DNA from: Apium graveolens
Lineage: Eukaryota; Streptophyta; Magnoliopsida; Apiales; Apiaceae
Assembly: GCF_009905375.1 (NCBI RefSeq)
Contig: NC_133649.1
Location: 240,358,198 to 240,422,197, forward strand
Direction of reading: 5' to 3'
DNA length: 64,000 nucleotides
The translations under genes and the position numbers were made by a program. The notes below the pieces were generated by a model. It did no database searches and was not told the origin of the DNA. It worked only from the letters and a program-made list of their open reading frames with translations. Shown here piece after piece: positions 55,458-64,000 of the stretch. Numbering within the stretch: the first letter of the stretch is position 1; each line of letters opens with the position of its first letter.

Positions 55458-56021
55458 TTATCTCATCACAGAATTCTTGAACTCAGTTCCATTGTCACTC
55501 CTGATTCTTCTTACTTTAAAGTCAGGATGATTGTTGTCTTGCCTAATGTGATTGATGATGATTTCACTAGCTTCATCTTTGGACTTTAGAAAATATGTCC
55601 AAGAGAACTTTGAGAAATCATATACAATTACTAGGTAATATATTTTCCTTGAGATGAACAACACATTGACTGTTCCAAACAAATCCATGTGCAGCAGTTG
55701 CAAAGGTTCTTCAATTATTGAATCAAGCTTCTTTCTGAATGATGCCTTAATCTGCTTTCCTTTCTGGCAGGCATCATACAGTCCATCCTTAGTAAACTCC
55801 ACTTGAGGAATACCTCTGACCAACTATTTCTTGACTAGCTCATTCACGGTCTTGAAGTTTAGATGGGATAGCTTCTTGTGCCATAGCCAACTTTCATCCG
55901 GACTTGCTTTACTAAGAAGACAAGTTACTGAGTCTGCATTTGATGAGTTGAAATCAGCTAGGTACACATTTCCTTTTCTCACTCCAGTGAGAACCACTGT
56001 GTTGCTCTTTTTATTGGTCAC
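55458..56021 (-). pseudogene. SIRE-b pre-integrase and integrase core
   Basis: Zinc site WLWHKKLSHLNFKTVNELV, a stop at 55824, then DACQKGKQIKASFRKK (its first Cys position is Tyr-Asp here, LYDAC). First Asp HMDLFGTVNV and second Asp RSDNGTEFKN follow. A stop comes right after the second Asp block. Confidence 0.88.
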
Positions 56022-56319
56022 AAAACAGGCTTCTGAATTGAAAGTGAGTTTGAATTGCCCTTATCACAAAGCTGGCTGATACTCAACAAATTATGTTTGA
56101 GTCCGTCCACTAGGGCAACTTCTTTAATGATGACTTTATCCTTTGAAATCTAGCTATATCCCACAGTATAACCCTTGTTGTCATCTCCAAAAGTGATAAT
56201 TGGGCCAACTCTTTCCTTGAACTCAGTGAGTAGGGTAGAATCTCCAGTCATGTGCCTAGAGCAACCACTGTCTAGATACCAAAGATTCTTTCTATTTTCC
56301 TGCATACATTAAAACTAAA
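56022..56319 (-). pseudogene. SIRE-b protease region
   Basis: Decodes the protease DSGCSRHMTGDSTLLTEF and VGPIITFGDDNKGYTVGYS with breaks, following the NRKNLWYL segment after the ATGCAGG junction at 56300. No long ORF remains. Confidence 0.75.
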
Positions 56320-57108
56320 TCAAGTTGATTTTGGTACCCAAGTTTCCTTGGGTCCTGCCTTGTTAGCCTTTTTCTTTGGTTTCTTAGATTTGACATCATT
56401 TGATTTAGGAATATCAGATTCATCCTTAGTCATTTGAGTTGGACCTTTGAAACCAGTCATTGAAACATAATTATCATGCACATTTTGATTTACATGAAAA
56501 GGCATTCTATTTGCAAACATGTTATTCCAGTAAGGTATACTAAATGGCATTTGCGGCATATTAAATGCAGTATAATAAGGATTAGGTACAAATGGCATGT
56601 TAGCAAATTGTGTATTCATATTCTGAGCAGGCATAATATTCATAGGCATTACAGACATGGCAGTCATGTTGGAAAAAGAAGAGGGTACAGCCATGCGAGT
56701 AGGCATAGCAAACTTGCAATTAACAGACAAGTGATTGACACTACCACACTTAACACATATTTTTCTTGGTGCATATTTATCAGGTGTGTAGTTTTTATGT
56801 TTGTTAATCCCTACCTTCCCATTTCTATTATTTTTCCTTTTAGCTTCTGTTTTAACCTCAATCTTTTCAAGCCTGTCATTCAATTGTTTGATAGACATAT
56901 GACCAACATTGACTTTCTTATCTTTTCTAACTTGACTTGATTCTCCTGGAACAAACTTTTTAGAAACTGATCCATATTTCTTATTCAATTTAACTAACTT
57001 AGCTTTGCTAACTGGTTTACTCATAGCCAACATATGTGGCTCCTTGTCTCTCGACGGATAATCCTTTTGATTATCCGATGGATGATTTTCATCATCCGTC
57101 GGGTCCAC
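56320..57108 (-). pseudogene. SIRE-b gag C-terminal region with second CCHC knuckle
   Basis: 262 codons: Lys-rich N-part, the knuckle CVKCGSVNHLSVNC near residue 120, then a Met/Asn/Pro-rich stretch and a Lys-rich end. The stop (TGA, 56320-56322) lies 17 bases before ATGCAGG, where pol continues in another frame. SIRE-a has the equivalent at 21455 with a 14-base gap. Confidence 0.85.
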
Positions 57109-58353
57109 ATCTGTAAAGAGTCCTTCAACCAGATTGGAATCAAGCTTCTCTTTGCTCTTTTTCCAGGATGCATCACAAAAGCATTTTATACCTTGAACTT
57201 AAGTAATTTGAGCATGAACATCTCTAGATGATTTCCATGCTTTAATTACTTCTTGTTTTCGTTCAAGTTGCTTTCTTAAAATCTCCTCTTTCTTTAAGGA
57301 TTTAGTAAGTTCAACCTTAACAACCTTGTATTCTAATTTCAATTTTTCAAACTCAATAAATTAAGACTCTAGCACATTGTTCCTCTCACTTAAAAACAAA
57401 TTATTTTCTTTAATTTTAGCATTTTCCTTGGTGAAGGACTTAAGTGTAATACGCAGGTGATATAATTCAGTAGACATGTCATTTATTGCATCATTACACT
57501 CAGCTTTAGACAAATGAGCTAGATTGGTTGTGATTACCTGACTGCTTGATGAACTTGTTTCTGTTTCATCTGACTTGGCCATTAGGGCTAGATTGACATA
57601 GTTGATTTCTTCATCTTCATCCAATCCATCTGCAACCCAGTCATTCTCCTGAGTTATGAAAGCCCTTTCATTTTGCTTGAGCAACTCAAAGTACTTCTTC
57701 TTATAATCAATAGGCTCAAACTTCTTTTTGGTGGAATCAGACTTTCTACACTCACTAGCAAAATGGCCTGCCAATCCACATTTGAAGCACTTGAATTTTG
57801 ACTTATCAACCATGTTTTCGTTTGGCTTGGCTACTCCAAAATTCTTCTTGAATTTGAGCTTGGAAAATCTCCTGGATAAGAATACTAGATGCTCATCAAT
57901 ATCATCCATGTCATCTTGGCTCAACTGTTCTTCATTTTCAGTTACCAGCCCTTTACCCTTGCTTTCATAAACCTTTGATGTAGACTCAATAACTTCCACC
58001 TTCATATCTTTCTCCTTTTTCAACTCAGCAACATGTGCAATGGATCCTCCCTTCTTCCTTCCTTTCTCCATCCTTTCATCTTGCTCTATTTCAAGCTTAT
58101 AGGTTTTAAGAATACCATACAGTCTCTCCAAGGTGAACTCCTTGTAATCTTGTGAATTTCTCAATGAGACTGTTATTGGCTTCCACTCCTTTGGGAGAGA
58201 TCTAAGGAACTTGAGGTTAAAGTCTTTTGTTTGATAGACTCTTCCATGCAGTTTTAGAGCATTCAGCAGTTTCTGAAACCTACTAAAAATGTCAGTAACT
58301 GACTCACTTTCTTCACAGTGAAAATGCTCATATTGCTGAATCAAGAGTTGCAT
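57109..58353 (-). pseudogene. SIRE-b gag middle region with first CCHC knuckle
   Basis: 330 open codons from 58353 (QLLIQQYEHFHCEESESVTD, FLRSLPKEWKPITVSLRNSQ). It holds the knuckle CFKCGLAGHFASEC near residue 190 and a coiled-coil-like end that stops at 57361. Coding continues downward to 57109 with stops. Confidence 0.88.
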
Positions 58354-58719
58354 GTTATTCTCCCTTACTTACTCAGTACCATCACAAATAATCTGTATTG
58401 TGTCCCAAACCTCTTTGGATGTATTATAGTTAATGATGTTATCAAACATATCACCATCAACACCATTAAACAGTATGTTCATGGCCTTCTTATCTTTCCT
58501 GACTTGTTCAATGTCTGGATCAGACCATTCATGCCTAGGTTTTGGAACTGATGGTTCATTCCCTGTAGCAGCTCTCATAGGGACATGAGGACCTCTTTCA
58601 ATGCAATCTACATAAGCTTCATCTTGAGAAAGAAGATGTAGGTGCATCTTCACCTTCCAGTGGTTATAGTTGTCTCTATCTAGAAATGGAATTTTAACTC
58701 CAACATCCTTTTTGTTCAT
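58354..58719 (-). pseudogene. SIRE-b gag N-terminus
   Basis: It starts at ATG 58719: MNKKDVGVKIPFLDRDNYNH, then SKEVWDTIQIICDGTE, with a stop at 58369 just before the next segment. It lies about 60 bases inside the 5' LTR. Confidence 0.88.
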
Positions 58720-58767
58720 CTTGTTGATTGTTGTGATCTTTTCACTCTTTGTACTTCAAGAGCTTGC

Positions 58768-58780
58768 TCTGATACCAATT
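58768..58780 (-). other. SIRE-b primer binding site (tRNA-Met type)
   Basis: Minus strand TTGGTATCAGAGC adjoining the TGTTATTCCC end of the LTR. Confidence 0.9.
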
Positions 58781-59217
58781 GTTATTCCCTAAAAATACAA
58801 CAAGAATTACAGAAGAGGAGTTGAATATAATTCTGGCTAATTTTTGAGATTTTAAAATTGTTCTAACTTAATATATATAACTGTGTTTGATTTGCAATAG
58901 TATGGAATGAAAGAGTAATAGAAATCAAAACACAAGCTTTAAAACTTTCTGGTGGATTTGAAAGTATCCACCAGATATATATTATATATATATATATATA
59001 TATCCGATTGTGAACTATGTAAAGCTTTGAATAGCTCACAGCTGCTTTACAAGTTGAACAAACAAAACTACAGAGAAATTCTTACAAAATATAGCTTGAT
59101 AGATTTCTCTGAAAAATAAGTTTGCTTAGTTGATTTGTTCTACTTACTATACTTGGTTTATATATCACCAAGTTTACATGATAGTAAGATAAGACAATAA
59201 AACAAAACTATATCTAG
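58780..59217 (-). repeat. SIRE-b 5' LTR, truncated
   Basis: Inner end TGTTATTCCC (plus strand). About 440 bp remain, shorter than the 1.2 kb of SIRE-a. On its own strand the outer end should be a TG start, but instead it runs into a different LTR-like sequence near 59218. It contains a (TA)n run near 58979-59002. Confidence 0.65.
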
Positions 59218-61615
59218 TATAACGACTCGTGTATTTTTGAATTATTTAAAAATATGATTATGGAAATTATTAAATGAATAAAGTATGTGTATCGGTTTTG
59301 ACCACTATGTGTTGTTTAATTAATGTGTGAGGTATGGTGTACCAGGTTGTCCGCGTGATTAATTATGGAGTCGTATTGAATTGTTTTCAATTTCAAAAGT
59401 GGATTTAGTGTAAATTTAATTGCATAAATATTTAGAATGTCTTTAAAATTATTTTTATGGTTCTATAATTACAATAATTATTTTTGGGATTTTATAAAAT
59501 TTAGAAATTAATATTTCATTAATTACTTAGCCCTGAGTGATTTTCTGATTATAATTATCCGTAAAAACTGTATTTAATTTCCGAATTCTTCAAAAATTAT
59601 GAAACTCATATTTATTTAAGTTTGGAATATACCGAGAATTTTAAAATTATTTTGGGGATTTTTGAGATTAATTTCACCCGCGCGTTGATTCATATATTTG
59701 TTAAAAGCTGGTATAAATTGCGATTCAAAAATTGTTTTAAAATTTCAAAATTCATGTTTCTATAAACTTTGGGATATTTATAATATTTTAAAACTATTTT
59801 CGTAATTTTCTGAAATTGTTTTAAGTGCAGCTCGGTTCGTTAATTGTGAATTGCGGGTACGAGTTTCATTTCAAAAATGTTTTAAAAATAATAAAAAATT
59901 TATTTTAATAAATTCGAGATTTTTCTAATACTTTAAGATTATTTTGGCGATTTTTCGAAATTATTTTAAAAGTGGCTCAGTTCATTAATTTTTGGATTTC
60001 AGGGAAATTCCGGGTTCCCGGATATTCGAGCGGTACGTGTCAAAATCTTATCAAATGAATGACACGTACCCAAAATTTACTGATACATGGCTTCCTGAAA
60101 TAATTCAACAGATTAAGTTTTTATTTCCTACTCCTCCTCCTCATCTCTGACCTCTCCTCACTCGATCTCTTCTCTCGTTCTCTATTCTCTTCATTTGTTT
60201 CTTTTCCTTCGCATATACACATATATATATATATTCCCCTGTTTTTGGTAGTCTCCGCCGCCGCTTCAATTTTCGGTGAGCATCCCTGTTTCCTCATTTT
60301 CCGACGACTGTTGCCGCCTTGGTTTCCAATTACGCCTGTGTTCTGCTCATTTATGTGTTGTGTGCATATCTCATATGCATGTATATCTGTTGAGTTGTGG
60401 TTTTCCTTGGTGATTGTTGTTGTGGTTGCTACCTCTCGGAAATTCCGAGAGGTGTGGTGGCCGTGCAGCGCGTAGGTGCGTGGTTCTGTGATTTTATTTT
60501 ATTATTTTGGTTCGATTTTTCCTGATGTTATGTTCCTATTTTATTTATTTCAATTTCTGCAAGAATTTGTGTTGACTGATTTCGTGAAAATAAATTATAC
60601 GTGCGGAAATGATTTTAAAATAATCGGTGTAATTTATTCGGAAACTCGTATTATATCGGGCATCAATAAATTTTGCCGCCATTGACGGTGAACTTTGGTG
60701 AGTCGACGGTGGACAGTGATGATCCAATTCTGAGTCCTAATACGAAAAAAAATTATAAAATGCGAATAATAGTAATAATTGAATAATATCGGTGATTGGG
60801 ATTCGTGCATTTGGATTGTGATTTGGGTTGTCATTGTAGTTGTTGTGAATAGATTTAACGTCGATATTGTGTTCGACGGGTAGTCCGATAAACAAAGGAG
60901 GCACTGCCCGATTTCCGGAAAATCAACTATGGAAATGTGGGAGCGTATCCGGTAATTATCGGAACGTCGAGCAAGTATAAGTAAATATATACATATATTT
61001 TGTACAAAACCTGATTTTATGTTGTAGTGAAACATTTTGCCAAAATCAATAATCCTAATTTCATACAATGACTAGTATACACATTTTCTGAAAATGAACA
61101 CTGAATCGATTTTCGAGAATGTGAACCCTAATTGTGGTTTGTGTTATTATAATATGAATGGTTACGAGTCGGAATATGCTATCGTATGGGTAGGTGGTTA
61201 GCGAGGATATGTCAAGCATAACTGAGTGTCTAACATAGAGTGTTTCGCCCCTATAGGTTCTAGTCGGGAAACCGGAAGTAGACGTTGGACCAAAGATGAC
61301 CTAGTAGTCAGTCGACGAGCTCAGTAGAGTTTCAACAGAAAAACCTGAGTGTCGAAGTCGAATCCAATGGGACCTAGTGGTTGGACGTTAAAGCCTCAGC
61401 GACAGAGTCGGCTCAGAATTGATCAGTAATAGTTATGAAGCCCTTTAAGGCAAGTAATTCTAAACTTTTCTTCAAGATATATCGCAAATATTTTCGAACT
61501 GTTTCATAACATGTCGCTATTATTCAAAATAACTCATGTTTTATATTGCAAGTGCTTTAAACTATTTACCATTGAACCTTGATCTTTCTTGATCTTGAGC
61601 CGTAAGCCTTGAAAG
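59218..61615 (+). repeat. Probable Ty3/gypsy LTR (partial), interrupted by copia-D
   Basis: It begins TATAACGACTCGTG, close to the TGTAA-GAC-type starts of chromovirus LTRs. It is 2.4 kb of AT-rich sequence with a CT-rich leader and GCATATACACATATATATAT near 60215-60235. No pol motif or primer site appears before copia-D starts, so the interior is not reached. No ORF looks genuine. I cannot exclude that it is ordinary intergenic DNA. Confidence 0.45.
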
Positions 61616-63184
61616 TGTTTGTCCTAAATCCAATCATGTATGATGAGTTAGGAAGAACTTTCTTATATTCCTATTTGATTTCATTGATATTAATAAAAGA
61701 CTTATTTTGGTTTTATTATGGGCTTTATCTATTTAAAGTGTTTTAAATAAGATGATCCATAGTTTAGAGTAAAGCTTCTAGAATTATAATGAGATTATAA
61801 TAGTGAGATCTAGAAGATGATAACTCTAGACTTAAATAGTTCCTGATCATAGGATAACTAATCTGATGTTAGTGGATCCGCAAAGATTGGTACATACTAT
61901 GCTTGCTCCCTTCAGGAGGATGTCTGCTCTCATAGGCATTTATGTGGTGACACTATAGCAAGTATGTAAGTGCTTATTATGGAATAAGTTCACTGATCAT
62001 GACTCGATAAGTTGAGCAACTAATGGAGATTACTCACGTGTCAATAGTTATTCACTGAGTGATAGTTGTATAAGTGTCCTTAGACTTGAGATCGTTAAAG
62101 TTATCTTATATATAATGAACTGTGCATTGGCTTAGTCCTTAGTCTCAAGGACATCTATTAGGTATATTCTGGGCATAGGGATTTGTGTATAGAGATAGTT
62201 AACGTTAATAGAGGATCTACCCCTTCCAGTATAGGAAGAGAATATCCTATGTTATTCTTAGTATGCGAGTTCTGGAATCTCTGGCCAGAGTGTATGAAAT
62301 TAGAAAGGAGTTTCTAATTTGCATTAATATGAACTTTGCATTATGAATAAGAAATCATATGATTAAATTTGATAGGCCTGACATGAGATCCATGCCTTGT
62401 ATTTAATCGGGATATTATAAGGGTAGAAGGAATTTATTGTACGGTAACTAGTCACTGACAGGTTCTTGGTATTCTAAGCAGTGAATTCATATTATCCGGA
62501 TAGTCGTGATATGTTGAGAAGCATCACTCACGATGTAGAATAAATATAATTAATCAGTTAATTATATTTAGTGAATTTTAGTAATCATGTAAATAATTAA
62601 TAAAAGTTTATTATTATTTATTTCTACTACCGGCATAATATTGAACCTACAGGGTCACACCATAAAAGAATATTTTCTTTGATGAAATAATAAGAGAGAG
62701 AATTATTTTCTAAATAGTTTAGAAAAAGAAACAATGATTAAAATAGTTTTAATTATTATTAAAGCATTTTATAAAGATAAAATATGGGGGTTAATATATA
62801 TATATATATATAAAGATATATTATAAAATCCTAGGAGAGCCCTATAAATAGAATGAGATGGCTCATTCTATTCATATACTTGGTTTTGTGAAAATCCTAG
62901 CCTCCATCTTCTCTCTCTCTCTCTCTCCCAAAAACTTCATTTTTTTATAAAAGCTTGGTTTTATAAAAAGTTTCATCAAAGAAGATCATTCTTGATGGAT
63001 ACCGGTAGAGTGCTTCACACACTGAGGGGCAACTGCTAGCAACCATAATCATAAAGCTTCGATTTTCAGGGTATGGTTACGATTCCTCCATTTTTCTGAT
63101 TTATACGTTTTTCTATATGTGCGATACATGATTTTTACGGAATAATTGTTATATCACGCTTTCGCTCATCCGTAAATTCCTTCA
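61616..63184 (+). repeat. Copia-D 5' LTR
   Basis: 1569 bp, TGTTTGTCCTAAATCC to AAATTCCTTCA. TATAAATA at 62843-62850 is a good TATA box, followed by the short inverted repeat AATGAGATGGCTCATT and a (CT)n run at about 62911-62928. It has no partner copy in the window, so the borders rest on TG...CA and the primer site. Confidence 0.8.
62843..62850 (+). promoter_or_regulatory. TATA box in copia-D LTR
   Basis: TATAAATA about 340 bases before the LTR end, a usual U3/R arrangement. Confidence 0.65.
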
Positions 63185-63185
63185 T

Positions 63186-63197
63186 TGGCATCAGAGC
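63186..63197 (+). other. Copia-D primer binding site
   Basis: TGGCATCAGAGC one base after the LTR end; it differs from the usual TGGTATCAGAGC by one base. Confidence 0.75.
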
Positions 63198-64000
63198 TAG
63201 GTCTTGCATATAGAGATTCATATAAAAAATTTCAGATCTTTTAATGCATGTATGAATTTGTTATAATTTTTGCAAGTTTATTTAGATTTAATTATGAATT
63301 AATTCGAAATAATTTTTGCATAAGATCTTGACTACTAATATGAGTTCTACAAGTATTATGAATTTTTAAAAATTGTTTTAATTAAAATTCATGAAATAAT
63401 TATGCATGTGAATAATTATGATTAAAATTTGCACAAGGACCCATGGCTGATTTGATAATTTTCTGCTACTTCCTGATTTAAGAAATTATATTATTTTTGA
63501 TTTTTATTAATTTATTAATTAAATGTTAATTAATTTATTAATAATAAAATTAAAATAATAACATATTAATAAAGGTTATTAAGTGAGGGAATAAAGGAAA
63601 GGAGGGTTATTAAGTGAGGGAGTAAAGGAAAGGAGGGTTATTAAGTGAGGGTTACTCAAGAAAAAAAAACTGAACAACAGCAACGGTCGGCTGTGCAGGA
63701 GCGTGTAGCGTACACGCGGGGGGGGGGGGATGTCGCACATTCCGGGAATGCGTTACACCTTGTTGCGCATTCACGGAATGCGTTACACACATTATTGGCC
63801 TAACCGTGTTGTAACGCATTACTTGCAACGCATTCCTGTAATGCGTTACAGCCTGTCTGTCCACATTAAATTTGATTTTTTTTGGAGTTTCGTAACTCCG
63901 TTTTGGGCGTGCAATATATCGTTAGATTCGTTTTTCCGAGACAGATCTAATGAAGTGTTCAAATATTTTTTATATAAAAGTTTTGAACTATTTATATTTC
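63198..64000 (+). other. Copia-D leader with small repeats
   Basis: AT-rich leader with no gene. It includes a 31-bp tandem repeat, GGTTATTAAGTGAGGG plus AATAAAGGAAAGGAG, at 63574, 63605 and partly 63636. A 12-base G run lies at 63718-63729. Copies of AATGCGTTACA lie at 63747, 63777 and 63840, with an inverted copy at 63810. Confidence 0.65.

Larger units (their letters stand above)
54637..59217 (-). mobile_element. SIRE-b: Ty1/copia SIRE-type element, 5' half only
   Basis: Minus-strand element with 5' LTR remnant, primer site, gag with two CCHC knuckles, protease region and integrase. It stops in the integrase-RT linker where the Tat 3' LTR begins. The linker codons run up to base 54637, so Tat interrupted it; RT, RNase H and the 3' LTR should lie left of the window. 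It is the oldest layer seen and carries many stops. Confidence 0.88.
61616..64000 (+). mobile_element. Copia-D: Ty1/copia retrotransposon, 5' LTR and leader only
   Basis: 5' LTR 61616-63184 followed by a primer site and an 800-bp leader; the body lies right of the window. The five bases before the LTR, GAAAG, are the presumed target copy. The element cuts the gypsy-like LTR. Confidence 0.8.

Noticed and set aside
60245..60475. 76-codon ORF in the gypsy-like LTR with a hydrophobic stretch
   Set aside because: Starts in AT/CT-rich leader-like sequence, no homology I recognise, and probably part of an LTR.

Overview
The window looks like repeat-rich heterochromatin from a flowering plant. I found no host gene, rRNA, tRNA or CRISPR array. 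Nearly every base belongs to LTR retrotransposons, stacked inside one another. The Ty1/copia SIRE-type, Ty3/gypsy Athila, Tat and Tekay/Del chromovirus families, tRNA-Met and tRNA-Asp type primer sites, and AT-rich intergenic DNA all point to a plant, probably a dicot. The species cannot be read from the sequence.

Layout, outermost first. SIRE-b (minus strand) occupies 54637-59217; only its 5' LTR, gag and integrase half is present. A Tat-lineage Ty3/gypsy element (plus strand) is inserted in SIRE-b between integrase and RT. In this window the Tat runs from 25335 to its 3' LTR end at 54636, and its 5' half lies beyond the left edge. Three elements sit inside the Tat. SIRE-a (minus strand, 1-25334, left tip cut by the window edge) is inserted in the Tat reverse transcriptase. 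A Tekay/Del-type element with 3.9-kb LTRs (plus strand, 29780-43156, TSD CGGAT) and a copia element called copia-C here (minus strand, 43237-52131, TSD GGCAC) are both inserted in an antisense gene of the Tat. SIRE-a itself contains a whole Athila element (minus strand, 6249-17460, TSD CGACC). On the right, a probable gypsy LTR (59218-61615) cuts the SIRE-b LTR and is itself cut by a second copia, copia-D (plus strand, 61616 to the window end).

Coding content. All gag, pol and extra ORFs carry stops or frameshifts. Copia-C is the closest to intact: one internal stop plus a frameshift near the gag start. Athila has two frameshifts, two stops and a Lys at the expected integrase catalytic Glu. 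Tekay is heavily damaged, mostly by stop codons at expected Trp positions. Yet its two LTRs, like those of Athila, are about 99% identical by eye. The two Tat pieces, SIRE-a and SIRE-b are older and more decayed.

Most interesting. The Tat element carries an antisense gene (52557 down to 28235) with its own TATA box, a putative 5'UTR intron and one or two coding introns. Its reading frame is continuous across both later insertions once the target duplications are allowed for. Other notable signals are a 105-bp hairpin tandem repeat in the Tat 3' region, a 66-bp tandem repeat and CTGTGGCGACA arrays in SIRE-a, GC-rich NotI-bearing modules shared by the Athila LTRs and interior, and an intron-acceptor-like gag/pol junction at the same place in both SIRE elements.
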